64,000 nucleotides of DNA from Shimia_B sp038527375 (GTDB taxonomy: Bacteria > Pseudomonadota > Alphaproteobacteria > Rhodobacterales > Rhodobacteraceae): the NCBI GenBank assembly GCA_038527375.1, contig JBCBFU010000009.1, forward strand, positions 1 through 64,000. The letters are read 5' to 3'. Every line of letters starts with the position of its first letter. The first letter of the stretch is position 1. This document shows, one piece after another, positions 1 through 7,355 of this stretch. Both the position numbers and the translations under genes were made by a program. The notes below the pieces were generated by a model, which was not told the DNA's origin, ran no database searches, and was given only the letters and a program-made list of their open reading frames with translations.

Positions 1-1
1 C

Positions 2-91
2 GCGATGATGGTGGCAGAGCCTGTGCGGCTGGCATATGCCTCGGCGCTCGAATGGATCGGGCTGGCCACCGGTATCCTGACCCTCACCTAA
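2..91 (+). CDS. C-terminal fragment of an unidentified protein
   Basis: An open frame enters from the left edge and stops at TAA 89-91. The visible 29 residues (AMMVAEPVRLAYASALEWIG, then a short hydrophobic end) look like the last helix of a membrane or helical protein. Nothing allows a family assignment. The stop codon is followed directly by an interoperon repeat, as at other gene ends in this window, which supports this being a real gene end. Confidence 0.4.
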   Translation, partial: AMMVAEPVRLAYASALEWIGLATGILTLT

Positions 92-105
92 GCGCCCGCC
101 CCCGT

Positions 106-145
106 CTTCTGGCCAGAAATATCCCGGGGGAGCGCCGCATGGCGC
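106..145. repeat. interoperon repeat copy plus small hairpin
   Basis: Positions 106-130 (cttctggccagaaatatccc then ggggg) match 42873-42897 with one mismatch. The reverse complement (GGGATATTTC..GGCCAGAAG) resembles the elements at 28719-28741 and 42805-42838. A hairpin GCGCC-GCAT-GGCGC (132-145) follows. The repeats sit only between genes, mostly at gene ends, which suggests a 3'-end or termination-associated element. Confidence 0.55.
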
Positions 146-278
146 GGGGGCAGAGCCCCAACGCACATACAATTCCCGCAGCCGTTTCACGTTCTTCCCA
201 AAGACCCGGCGATCAGGCATAGTTCGCCCATAACGGGAAACCCCGGTCAGAGCAGCCATGGTGAGCGGAGCACGTATA

Positions 279-956
279 ATGCCCGAGATCGTCGACATCC
301 TCCAAGAGCGGTTGGAACTGCCGCAACTCCTCGAACGCGATGGCCTGAAGGGAATCGAATTGGGCGTGGCCTCGGGCGACTTCTCGCGGCGCTTGATGGA
401 TACGGAGCTCTTCTCGGAATTTTACGGGGTCGACCTCTACGGCGATCACCACAACACGCGCCAATACCTGCGTGCACTCAAACGCGTGGGCCTGGGTCGC
501 GGCTATCAACTCTTGCGCTGTACCTTCAAGGACGCGCTGGCGCTCTTCCCGCGCGAGTATTTCGACTTTGTCTATGTCGACGGCTACGCCCACACGGGCG
601 AGGAAGAGGGGCGCACCTTCTTCCAGTGGTACAACAAGGTCAAAGTCGGCGGCATGATCGCAGGGCATGACTATGATGAACAATGGCCCCTTGTCCGGCG
701 CGCCGTGAATGCCTTTGCCGACGAGGCTGGACTAACGATCATGCGCACCGCGCCGACCAAGGATCAGGGGCCGCAGGACCGCTTTCTGTCATGGGCCGCA
801 ATCAAGACCGAGGCGCGCGAGATCATCTATCCCGACCGCCTGAAAGGCATCGCCAAAGGCAAACATTCGGTGATGCGGATGAAACCCGGTCAGGCCCCCA
901 AGCGCCCAGCCCGAAAACCGCGCAAGCCTGCGGCCGACCAAAAGACGGCGACCTAG
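279..956 (+). CDS. class I SAM-dependent methyltransferase
   Basis: Predicted 225-residue methyltransferase of the Methyltransf_24 type; the substrate is unknown. The SAM-binding motif I is the GIELGVASGDFS segment near residue 25. An acidic FDFVYVDGYAHTG motif follows near residue 95, then GGMIAGHDYD. The last 30 residues form a Lys/Pro/Ala-rich basic tail. An in-frame ATG lies at 258, but the ATG at 279 is preceded by gagcggag at a proper distance and is preferred. The gene stands alone, between an interoperon repeat and the DUF4177 gene. Confidence 0.75.
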   Translation: MPEIVDILQERLELPQLLERDGLKGIELGVASGDFSRRLMDTELFSEFYGVDLYGDHHNTRQYLRALKRVGLGRGYQLLRCTFKDALALFPREYFDFVYVDGYAHTGEEEGRTFFQWYNKVKVGGMIAGHDYDEQWPLVRRAVNAFADEAGLTIMRTAPTKDQGPQDRFLSWAAIKTEAREIIYPDRLKGIAKGKHSVMRMKPGQAPKRPARKPRKPAADQKTAT

Positions 957-1008
957 TTACCCGTTAGAGCGTTCCTGATCTGGCAACACAGCGTTTTCGC
1001 CCAGCGCG

Positions 1009-1016
1009 TTAACCAT
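1009..1016 (+). promoter_or_regulatory. CtrA-type half-site TTAACCAT
   Basis: The octamer TTAACCAT lies 50 bp before the DUF4177 start codon. TTAACCAT is a known CtrA half-site in alphaproteobacteria. The only other copies noticed in this window are the inverted pair upstream of pyc. Binding is inferred, not shown. Confidence 0.35.
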
Positions 1017-1065
1017 TTTCCGCCGATGTGATAGGCGTGCCGATGGGTGTGGTGAAAGGGTAACG

Positions 1066-1518
1066 ATGTCAGAGTTTGAATATCGCGTGGTTCCCGCGCC
1101 GACCAAAGGCCTGCGCGGTCGGGGGATCAAAGGCCCGCAAGCGCGATTTGCCAATGCATTGCAGACGGTTATGAATGATCTCGGCGCGGACGGCTGGGAA
1201 TACCTGCGCACGGACACGCTTCCGGCGGAGGAACGGCAGGGCCTGACGTCGCGGGTGACGGTGTTTCAAAACATGCTGGTCTTTCGCCGGGCGCTGGCGA
1301 CCCGGTCAGCGGCTCCTGAGTTCGAGCCGCCGCGCGCCCTACCTGCGCCGTCGCTGGACGAGGCCGATAATGTCACCCCCCTCTTTTCCGCACAGTCGGT
1401 CGGCGCGGCCCTACAGGCCACCCAGCCAGACGAGCCCGCAAACTATGACGGCCCCGACCTGAACCCCGCCCTTTTGGCGCGGGCGCAACGGCTGAAATCA
1501 CCGCCAGCCGCCGAATAG
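1066..1518 (+). CDS. DUF4177 domain protein
   Basis: A 150-residue cytoplasmic protein of unknown function. The N-terminal half (EFEYRVVPAP, LGADGWEYLR and NMLVFRR) is a DUF4177 fold, a short alpha/beta domain starting with a Y-[KR]-V strand and containing the conserved GWEL-like core. The C-terminal half is Ala/Pro-rich and probably disordered. The ATG is preceded by gaaaggg. A CtrA-type half-site lies 50 bp upstream, so cell-cycle or motility-type control is possible. Confidence 0.7.
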   Translation: MSEFEYRVVPAPTKGLRGRGIKGPQARFANALQTVMNDLGADGWEYLRTDTLPAEERQGLTSRVTVFQNMLVFRRALATRSAAPEFEPPRALPAPSLDEADNVTPLFSAQSVGAALQATQPDEPANYDGPDLNPALLARAQRLKSPPAAE

Positions 1519-1529
1519 CGCGGGGTCGC

Positions 1530-1778
1530 CTAGCGGATCGTCAGCGCAAGTGCGTGAATGCGGTCCATCACCTCCGTGCCAAGGGCCGTATGCACGGCCC
1601 TGTGGCGGGCGATGCGCGACATGGGGGCAAACTCCGGGGCCGCGATGGTCACCTGAAAATGGCTTTCCCCGCCCTCTTGAAAGCCTGCATGGCCGCGATG
1701 GGCCTCGCTGTCGTCGACCACGACAAGCTCTGTGACCGCGAAGGCTGCGCGCAGCTTTGCGTCGATTTTATCGGCCAT
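1530..1778 (-). CDS. BolA family protein
   Basis: An 82-residue BolA/IbaG-type protein. These proteins bind monothiol glutaredoxins and [2Fe-2S] clusters and act in iron-sulfur homeostasis. Conserved signatures are DDSEAHRGHAGF, ESHFQVTI and the RHRAVHTAL helix. A longer frame begins at 1820, but the ATG at 1778 (MADKIDAKLR) fits the family length. It is divergent from the J-domain gene; the bolA / J-domain / cobS order is typical of Rhodobacteraceae. It cannot be told from sequence alone whether it is a BolA1- or BolA3-type partner. Confidence 0.85.
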   Translation of the reverse strand: MADKIDAKLRAAFAVTELVVVDDSEAHRGHAGFQEGGESHFQVTIAAPEFAPMSRIARHRAVHTALGTEVMDRIHALALTIR

Positions 1779-1878
1779 CCCCAACTTTCTGCCCTCGCGC
1801 TCTTTTAACTCTGCGTCCAATGCCTAAACTCTCTGCTCCGAGTCGAAAAGAATGACCGTGCAGTGGGAAAGGTTTGCG

Positions 1879-2508
1879 ATGTCCAAGGATGATCCGTTCG
1901 GTTTCGACATGTCCGTCTCTTCGGCCAAGAAGAAAACCAACCGGGGCCGCCGGGGCATGTCCGGCGCCTTCGAGACGTCGACGCGCATCTGCGACAAACC
2001 CGGCTGTCAGGAAAAGGGCATGTACCGCGCGCCCAAGAGCCCGGACTCGCTCGATGACTTCTACTGGTTCTGCAAGGAACACATCCGCGAATACAATGCC
2101 GGCTGGAACTTCTTCGACGGGACGAACGAACAGGACGTCAACGCACAGATGGACAAGGACCGCGTGTGGGAGCGCGAGACCAAGCCCTTCAAGCAATCCG
2201 CCGAGGAACGGGCATGGGCGCGCCTGGGGATCGATGACGCCCATCAGGTGTTGGGCGGCAACGCCACGCGCAACCCGGGCCGTTCGGCCCCCGGTGGCGG
2301 GCGCAAGCTGCCGCCCACCGAACGCCGCGCGATCGAAATCCTCGAGGCGCGTGACGACATGACCAAGGCCGAGATCCGCAAGCAGTACAAATCCCTGATC
2401 AAGGTTCTGCACCCCGACATGAATGGCGGGGATCGCAGTCAGGAAGAGCAACTGGGTGAGGTCGTCTGGGCCTGGGATCAGATCAAGGACAGCCGCAGCT
2501 TCAAGTGA
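1879..2508 (+). CDS. J-domain (DnaJ-like) protein
   Basis: A 209-residue protein with a C-terminal J domain (about residues 150-209) containing the HPD tripeptide (KVLHPDMNGG), needed to stimulate Hsp70 ATPase. The N-terminal 140 residues hold a cysteine pair (ICDKPGCQEKG) and a WFCKEH motif that could bind a metal. The ATG at 1879 follows gggaaagg and is preferred over an upstream GTG-type start at 1852. Its end meets the next leftward gene without a gap. It probably serves as a dedicated Hsp70 co-chaperone; a client such as cobaltochelatase is only suggested by proximity. Confidence 0.85.
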   Translation: MSKDDPFGFDMSVSSAKKKTNRGRRGMSGAFETSTRICDKPGCQEKGMYRAPKSPDSLDDFYWFCKEHIREYNAGWNFFDGTNEQDVNAQMDKDRVWERETKPFKQSAEERAWARLGIDDAHQVLGGNATRNPGRSAPGGGRKLPPTERRAIEILEARDDMTKAEIRKQYKSLIKVLHPDMNGGDRSQEEQLGEVVWAWDQIKDSRSFK

Positions 2509-2988
2509 TCAGGCGTGGGTGCGTCTGCCCCAAGCATCCAGGCTCTCGCGCTCGGCGGTATAGCTGCGCCGCGCGGTGTCATAACCCCAGAGCGCGAACA
2601 TCCATGGCACCGCCAAAACCGGCATGTTCAGCAGGGCGATCAGCACAAGCCACGGTCCGAACATCGTCCCGAAGATCGGCAGGACCAGCGTTCCTGCGAC
2701 GATCCCCACCAGCATGGTGGTGATGACGCCCGCAACGGCCGCGTGCCACAGGCTGCCCCGCCCCACACGTCCAAAGCGATCCCGCATGGCCATGGCGCTC
2801 AGACATGCGCCCATGGCGCCTGACATGGCAAGCCAGCCGCGTGCCGTATCGCGTGAGGTGAAGGAATCGAGCGCGTTGAGATCACGCAGCGCATACATCC
2901 CCAAAACGGCCCCCGCCAAGGCGAGCGCCGCGAAGGCAAGGATGAGCGCCCATTCTGCGCGCGAAGGCAAATTGACGGTAATCTGCAC
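2509..2988 (-). CDS. small integral membrane protein, function unknown
   Basis: A 159-residue protein with about four predicted membrane helices: the segments around residues 14-32 (ALILAFAALALAGAVLG), 53-66, 80-105 and 112-133. It starts at a GTG with no strong ribosome binding site. I do not recognise the family. It ends the leftward group chimera - MsrB - small membrane protein - this gene, so a shared envelope role is possible but unproven. Confidence 0.6.
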   Translation of the reverse strand: MQITVNLPSRAEWALILAFAALALAGAVLGMYALRDLNALDSFTSRDTARGWLAMSGAMGACLSAMAMRDRFGRVGRGSLWHAAVAGVITTMLVGIVAGTLVLPIFGTMFGPWLVLIALLNMPVLAVPWMFALWGYDTARRSYTAERESLDAWGRRTHA

Positions 2989-3084
2989 TGTTCAAACTCA
3001 ATACCAATTCGGCACGTTTCTTGCAGGCGTGTTGGGCAGGAATGCGGCGCGCTGTCGGCGTTTTTGTATTGAGCTTGCGGCACA

Positions 3085-3318
3085 TCAGCCGCGCAGCAGA
3101 GCCGGTGCCAGCCACTCGGCACAGATACCGCCCGCAAGACCCAGCCCCAAAGGAATGCTCCAATGGGCGCGTGGCGCACAACTTGCAATGATCCATCCCG
3201 CCATGGCGGCGCCCAGGGTCAAGGGCAACCTCAGGTAAAGATCGGCAACCCAAGCCGCACAGCCTGCCACGGCCCCGCATGTCCAAAACCAATGCGCGGC
3301 CACTGCCAAACGATCCAT
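3085..3318 (-). CDS. 77-residue membrane protein, function unknown
   Basis: A short protein with three hydrophobic stretches (VAAHWFWTCGAVAGCAAWVA, LTLGAAMAGWIIASCA and IPLGLGLAGGICAEWLAP). Its ATG is preceded by a strong ggaggcagg site, which argues that it is translated. It lies 89 bp downstream of msrB on the same strand. No family was recognised. Confidence 0.55.
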   Translation of the reverse strand: MDRLAVAAHWFWTCGAVAGCAAWVADLYLRLPLTLGAAMAGWIIASCAPRAHWSIPLGLGLAGGICAEWLAPALLRG

Positions 3319-3407
3319 GATCCTGCCTCCGTCCTTATCCTTGGACGGTCAGGATGCACATGCTCACCCGCAGGTGGCGCGCGCAGGTTCAGCAAGGGAG
3401 GTGCAGA

Positions 3408-3923
3408 TCAGGCCGCCCGGAACACGAGGCTGACGCCGTTCAGGCAGTGACGTTTGCCCGTGGGTGCAGGTCCATCGTTGAAAATGTGCCCGAAATGGCT
3501 GCCGCAGCGGCGGCAGTGGCATTCGGTGCGGACCCGGATCAGCTTGCGATCCTCTTTGGTGCCAATTGCGTTGCGCAGCGAGGCGTAGAAGCTCGGCCAG
3601 CCCGTGCCGCTATCGAATTTGGTCTGTGATGAGTAAACCGGCAGGTCACAGCCGCGGCAATGATAGGTGCCCGCGTCGTAGAGTTTGTCGAGCGGGCTGG
3701 AAAACGGCCGCTCGGTGCCTTCCTTGCGCATGACCTTGTATTGCAAGGGCGTGAGCATCGCGCGCCATTCGGCGTCGGTCCGCGTGACCTCGAACGGGCC
3801 GGATGCGGCCATGGCCAGACCCGGGACAATCGCAGGGATCGCGGCGGCGGCCGCGGCAGTTGCCCCGGCCAAAAGGGCGCGGCGGGTCATCGGGTGGGCG
3901 GGTGTGAGGTGGCTGTGCGTCAT
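3408..3923 (-). CDS. msrB: peptide-methionine (R)-S-oxide reductase, Tat-exported
   Basis: This enzyme reduces the R-epimer of methionine sulfoxide in proteins. Two zinc CxxC pairs (CRGCD and CRRCG), the GTGWPSFY motif, the HFGHIFNDGP motif and the catalytic cysteine in KRHCLNGVSL are present. An N-terminal twin-arginine signal (MTRRALLAG then an alanine-rich core ending near AMAAS) predicts export to the periplasm. Candidate starts are ATG 3923, used here, and ATG 3890, which gives a compact Tat signal; neither has a clear Shine-Dalgarno. The gene is 50 bp downstream of the sigma/anti-sigma chimera, on the same strand. Most MsrB proteins are cytosolic, so the Tat form points to repair of oxidised envelope proteins. 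Confidence 0.9.
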   Translation of the reverse strand: MTHSHLTPAHPMTRRALLAGATAAAAAAIPAIVPGLAMAASGPFEVTRTDAEWRAMLTPLQYKVMRKEGTERPFSSPLDKLYDAGTYHCRGCDLPVYSSQTKFDSGTGWPSFYASLRNAIGTKEDRKLIRVRTECHCRRCGSHFGHIFNDGPAPTGKRHCLNGVSLVFRAA

Positions 3924-3973
3924 GGGGGCAGTATAGCCGCGGCCCACGCGGCGCGGCAGGAAAAGGCGCGCCG

Positions 3974-4873
3974 CTAACGAAGTGTTGAAGCGTCGATCAG
4001 CGGGCCACGCGCCAGTATCGGGCCCGGCTGCGGCGGTGGGGTCTGCGTGTCACCGCCCACTGCCTCGGCCGTGATCGCGATGTCTATGGTTGCGAGCGTT
4101 TGCGTGTCGACAGCGGGGGCCGCGAGGCCGCCGATGCCGCCCAGCGTCTCCGTGCGGGACGCGGAAAATCCGGGGAGCTGAAACGTCGCGCCGCCCCCCG
4201 CGGTCAAATACCCCAGCGGCACCAAGGCCCCTGCGCCATCGCTGAGCCAGACATGTTCGCGCGTGCCCCCGGCGGCCGCGCCGCCCTGCCGCGCGATTTG
4301 CAAGGTCCCGGTGCGTCCGTCCAGTTGGGCGGAATATGTAAGGCCAGCATCGCCTGTCAGCTGCGTGCTGGTGAGCTCATCCGGCAGCCCCGGATCAAGG
4401 TAGCTCGCTGCGACATAGACCACCGCAACGGCGGTGGCCGCACCTGCGACCGCACCCAAAGCCCAGCGCGCCAATGTCCGCGCGATCCCGTCGGTGGCCC
4501 CGATGGCCTTGCGCAGGCGGGCCCGCACGCGCGGCGGAGGGGTCACGAGGTCTGGCGTCGCCGTATCTGCGCCCATCTGTGCAGGGCGCACATCTGCGCG
4601 GTCGCGGGCGACGTCCTGCACATGGGCGTCAACCCACAGCCGCCCATCCCCCATTCCGGGCCTGTAGGCGCCTGCGGCATCCCAAAGCGATGTGTAGGCC
4701 GCCAAAAGGGCGCTTTCGGCAGCAGCCCCGTTTTGCAGCGTGTTGAGGCAAGTGGCGAAGCTTCGCGGCGCGGTTGCATCATAAAGGTCTAGAAACGCAG
4801 CCCGGTCGCCCATGGCCGCCTGCGCCAGAAGCTCTTCCACATCGGGTATCTCAGAGGCGTGCGGCGTGGTCAT
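3974..4873 (-). CDS. sigma-region-2-like / RskA-type anti-sigma chimeric membrane protein
   Basis: A 299-residue protein. Residues 10-85 resemble ECF sigma-70 region 2: LLAQAAMGDRAAFLDLYDAT, then a CLNTLQNGAAAESALLAAY segment and WDAAGAYRPGMGDGRLWVDA, matching in order the usual 'GDRAAFxxLYxxxAP', 'AEDALQEVF' and 'W...R...G...AW' blocks. No region 4 follows. A single membrane helix (about residues 135-157, LGAVAGAATAVAVVYVAAS) leads to a periplasmic domain with RskA-type signatures (EHVWLSDGAGALVPLGYL and a closing PGPILARGPL). The usual anti-sigma N-terminal domain thus seems replaced by a sigma-like one. ATG 4873 is preceded by ggaagg; longer frames start upstream without support. It is divergent from cobS and first in a leftward group with msrB. 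Function is inferred only. Confidence 0.6.
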   Translation of the reverse strand: MTTPHASEIPDVEELLAQAAMGDRAAFLDLYDATAPRSFATCLNTLQNGAAAESALLAAYTSLWDAAGAYRPGMGDGRLWVDAHVQDVARDRADVRPAQMGADTATPDLVTPPPRVRARLRKAIGATDGIARTLARWALGAVAGAATAVAVVYVAASYLDPGLPDELTSTQLTGDAGLTYSAQLDGRTGTLQIARQGGAAAGGTREHVWLSDGAGALVPLGYLTAGGGATFQLPGFSASRTETLGGIGGLAAPAVDTQTLATIDIAITAEAVGGDTQTPPPQPGPILARGPLIDASTLR

Positions 4874-5073
4874 TTTGCCTTCCCATTGGCGTTTAGAATG
4901 AAGTGCGCTTGGCCTTTTGCCAAGCCCGCGCGTCCGCGCGGCAGGCACCATCTGCGCCACATTTCTTTTTGCCCCGAAAGGCGCGGCCTTTCCCTTGCAC
5001 CGCTCAGGGATATGTTGCACCACCGCAGGCGGCCCTACGTGGGCCCGCGCGACCCATCTGGAAGGACAAGACC

Positions 5074-6060
5074 ATGGCCGACGGCAGCATTGATATCGAC
5101 GCGACCCCCACCCGCGAGATTTCCGTGCGGGAGGTCTTTGGCATCGATACCGATATGACGGTCAAAGGCTTTGAAGAGCCGTCAGACCGCGTCCCAGAGG
5201 TCGACCCGACCTACAAGTTTGATCCCGACACGACGCTGGCGATCCTTGCAGGCTTCAACAACAACCGCCGCGTGATGATCCAAGGGTATCACGGTACCGG
5301 CAAATCCACGCACATCGAACAGGTCGCCTCGCGTCTGAACTGGCCTGCGGTGCGCGTGAACCTGGACAGCCACATCAGCCGGATCGACCTGATCGGCAAG
5401 GACGCGATCAAGCTGAAGGACGGCAAGCAGGTTACCGATTTCCAGGAGGGCATCCTGCCCTGGGCGCTGCGCAACCCGACCGCAATCGTGTTCGACGAAT
5501 ACGACGCGGGCCGCGCGGACGTGATGTTCGTGATCCAGCGTGTGCTGGAAACCGACGGCAAACTGACCCTGCTCGACCAGAACAAGGTCATCACGCCCCA
5601 CCCCTATTTCCGCATCTTCGCGACGGCCAACACCGTGGGTCTGGGCGACACGACGGGTCTCTATCACGGGACGCAGCAGATCAACCAAGGTCAGATGGAC
5701 CGCTGGTCGCTGGTTGCCACGCTCAACTACCTGTCGATCGAGGCCGAGGCGGCCATCGTTCTGGCCAAGAACCCGCATTACAACACCGAGGCCGGGCGCA
5801 AGACGGTCAAGCAGATGGTCACGGTCGCCGACATGACGCGCACGGCCTTCATGGCAGGCGATCTGTCGACCGTGATGTCGCCGCGGACGGTCATCGCATG
5901 GGCGCAAAACGCCGAAATCTTCCGGTCGGTCGGATACTCCTTCCGCCTGTCGTTCCTCAACAAATGTGACGAGCTGGAGCGCGCCACCGTGGCCGAGTTC
6001 TTCCAGAAATGCTTCGACGAGGAACTGCCCGAAAGCGCTGCCGCGATGAGCATGGGGTAA
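5074..6060 (+). CDS. cobS: cobaltochelatase subunit CobS
   Basis: AAA+ ATPase subunit of the aerobic CobNST complex, which inserts cobalt into hydrogenobyrinic acid a,c-diamide in B12 synthesis. The protein has 328 residues, the usual length. It has a Walker A (GYHGTGKSTH), a Walker B (AIVFDEYDAG), a sensor region (RIFATANTVG) and the typical CobS N-terminus (SVREVFGIDTD). The ATG at 5074 follows ggaaggacaag; the frame is open upstream, but the N-terminus matches the family from here. cobT lies 1.3 kb downstream with two genes between. cobN is not in the window. Confidence 0.95.
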   Translation: MADGSIDIDATPTREISVREVFGIDTDMTVKGFEEPSDRVPEVDPTYKFDPDTTLAILAGFNNNRRVMIQGYHGTGKSTHIEQVASRLNWPAVRVNLDSHISRIDLIGKDAIKLKDGKQVTDFQEGILPWALRNPTAIVFDEYDAGRADVMFVIQRVLETDGKLTLLDQNKVITPHPYFRIFATANTVGLGDTTGLYHGTQQINQGQMDRWSLVATLNYLSIEAEAAIVLAKNPHYNTEAGRKTVKQMVTVADMTRTAFMAGDLSTVMSPRTVIAWAQNAEIFRSVGYSFRLSFLNKCDELERATVAEFFQKCFDEELPESAAAMSMG

Positions 6061-6065
6061 GACCC

Positions 6066-6740
6066 ATGCATATCGGGCTGATCGGCGGGATCGGACCGGC
6101 AGCGACGGTTGTCTACTATCAACGGCTTTGTGACGGCGCCCGGGCGCGTGGCGTGCCGCTTGATCTGACCATTGTGCAGGCGGACGCGCCGACGCTTGTT
6201 GCCAACAATCTGGCCGATGATCGCGATGCGCAGGCTGCGATCTATGCCGGGCTGATCGACAGATTGAAGGCGGCGGGCGCGGACTGTGCGGCGATCACCT
6301 CGCTCGGCGGGCATTTCTGCTATGAAGAAACGCTTGCGCGGGCGTCCCTGCCCCTCGTGTCCGGGGTTGAACCGCTGGATGCCCATTTCGCCGAACAGGG
6401 TCTGGGCACCGTGGGGCTTTTGGGCACCGAGGTCGTGATGCGCACCCGGCTTTATGGCCAACTTTCGCGGACACAGGCGCTTGCCCCGCAGACGCTGCCG
6501 GAAAGCGGTGCGCGATACCTGTCCATGGCGCTTGCCGGGCGCGCCAGCGATGAGGACCGCAGGGCCTTTTTCTCGGAGGGATCAGAGATGATTGCGCGCG
6601 GGGCCGAGGCAATCGTGCTGGCGGGAACGGATCTTGGGTTGGCGTTCGACGGGCATGATCCAGGCTACCGCGTAATTGATGCGCTGGACGTTCACGTGGC
6701 CCGCCTTCTGGACCTAGCTTGTGGTCAGGCGGCCCTCTGA
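6066..6740 (+). CDS. aspartate/glutamate racemase-fold protein lacking both catalytic cysteines
   Basis: A 224-residue protein whose N-terminus (MHIGLIGGIGPAATVVYYQR) and overall layout match the Asp/Glu racemase family. That family uses two cysteines, in CNT(A/x)H and GCTE motifs. Here the first motif reads ITSLGGHF and the second LAGTDLGL, so both cysteines are replaced (Thr and Gly). A cysteine slightly downstream (HFCYEE) is not at the normal place. It starts 5 nt after the cobS stop codon and is probably cotranscribed. Racemase activity is unlikely by the family mechanism; a ligand-binding or lyase-like role is possible. Confidence 0.7.
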   Translation: MHIGLIGGIGPAATVVYYQRLCDGARARGVPLDLTIVQADAPTLVANNLADDRDAQAAIYAGLIDRLKAAGADCAAITSLGGHFCYEETLARASLPLVSGVEPLDAHFAEQGLGTVGLLGTEVVMRTRLYGQLSRTQALAPQTLPESGARYLSMALAGRASDEDRRAFFSEGSEMIARGAEAIVLAGTDLGLAFDGHDPGYRVIDALDVHVARLLDLACGQAAL

Positions 6741-6785
6741 CACCACATATTGCGGATTTTTTCAGACTTTTCGCAGATCGCCTTA

Positions 6786-6813
6786 TTGATAGTTAAGATT
6801 TCTGGTGTACCGT
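6786..6813 (+). promoter_or_regulatory. candidate promoter for a leaderless transcript
   Basis: TTGATA (6786-6791) and TACCGT (6808-6813) are separated by 16 bp in a short AT-rich island. A start about 7 bp past the -10 would fall at the ATG at 6821. No ribosome binding site precedes that ATG, which fits leaderless translation. Confidence 0.3.
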
Positions 6814-6820
6814 CTAATTT

Positions 6821-7252
6821 ATGGGCGGTTTGCGAACATATGTGATCGGTCTCTTTGTCTGCCTCTCGACATACCTGTCGACTGGCGCGGCCTCTGCGGG
6901 CACGGACATGTTCCCCCGCTCTCCATCTGAACGCGTGCAGGTCTTTGCAATGTGTGCTGGCCGCTATTCGGCGCTGGAGGAACATCAACGCTTCTTTGAC
7001 GGCGCGGCCTCGGAACAGGCCGGGTCGATCCGCGCAGAGTTCGAGAGCCTGATTGACGCCGCCATGCCGGACGCCGTGGACTGGGGCATGCCGCAACGGA
7101 TGGCGCTGGATTGGCGGGTGACGGCCAAGGCGGCACAGGCGCAATTGCTGCATTCGGGTACATTCGCAACCAACAGCCGCCGTCAGCAGGTGGACCGGCA
7201 GGCCAGCGAAAGCTTCTTTGCCGAATGCCGCGCCATGATCGGGCGCACCTGA
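6821..7252 (+). CDS. secreted protein of unknown function
   Basis: A 143-residue protein with a Sec signal peptide (hydrophobic YVIGLFVCLSTYLSTGAASA, probable cleavage after ASA near residue 26). The mature part is helical, with two cysteines (FAMCAGRYSALEEHQ and FFAECRAM) that could form a disulfide bridge. No family was recognised. It lies between the racemase-like gene and cobT on the same strand. Its start has no Shine-Dalgarno, see the promoter entry just upstream. Confidence 0.65.
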   Translation: MGGLRTYVIGLFVCLSTYLSTGAASAGTDMFPRSPSERVQVFAMCAGRYSALEEHQRFFDGAASEQAGSIRAEFESLIDAAMPDAVDWGMPQRMALDWRVTAKAAQAQLLHSGTFATNSRRQQVDRQASESFFAECRAMIGRT

Positions 7253-7355
7253 CGCATTTTCGCATGGCCATTCCCCCCGAAGGGACCTAGTTTTTATCGG
7301 ACGCCATCGCCCGTCTCCGGGCGGGAAGGCAAGTGCCGTGCGGAAGTAGGACGCC

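Noticed and set aside
4874..6065. Cobalamin riboswitch near cobS
   Set aside because: I looked for the conserved B12 box and pseudoknot-like sequences upstream of cobS and found no match in the 200-bp gap.
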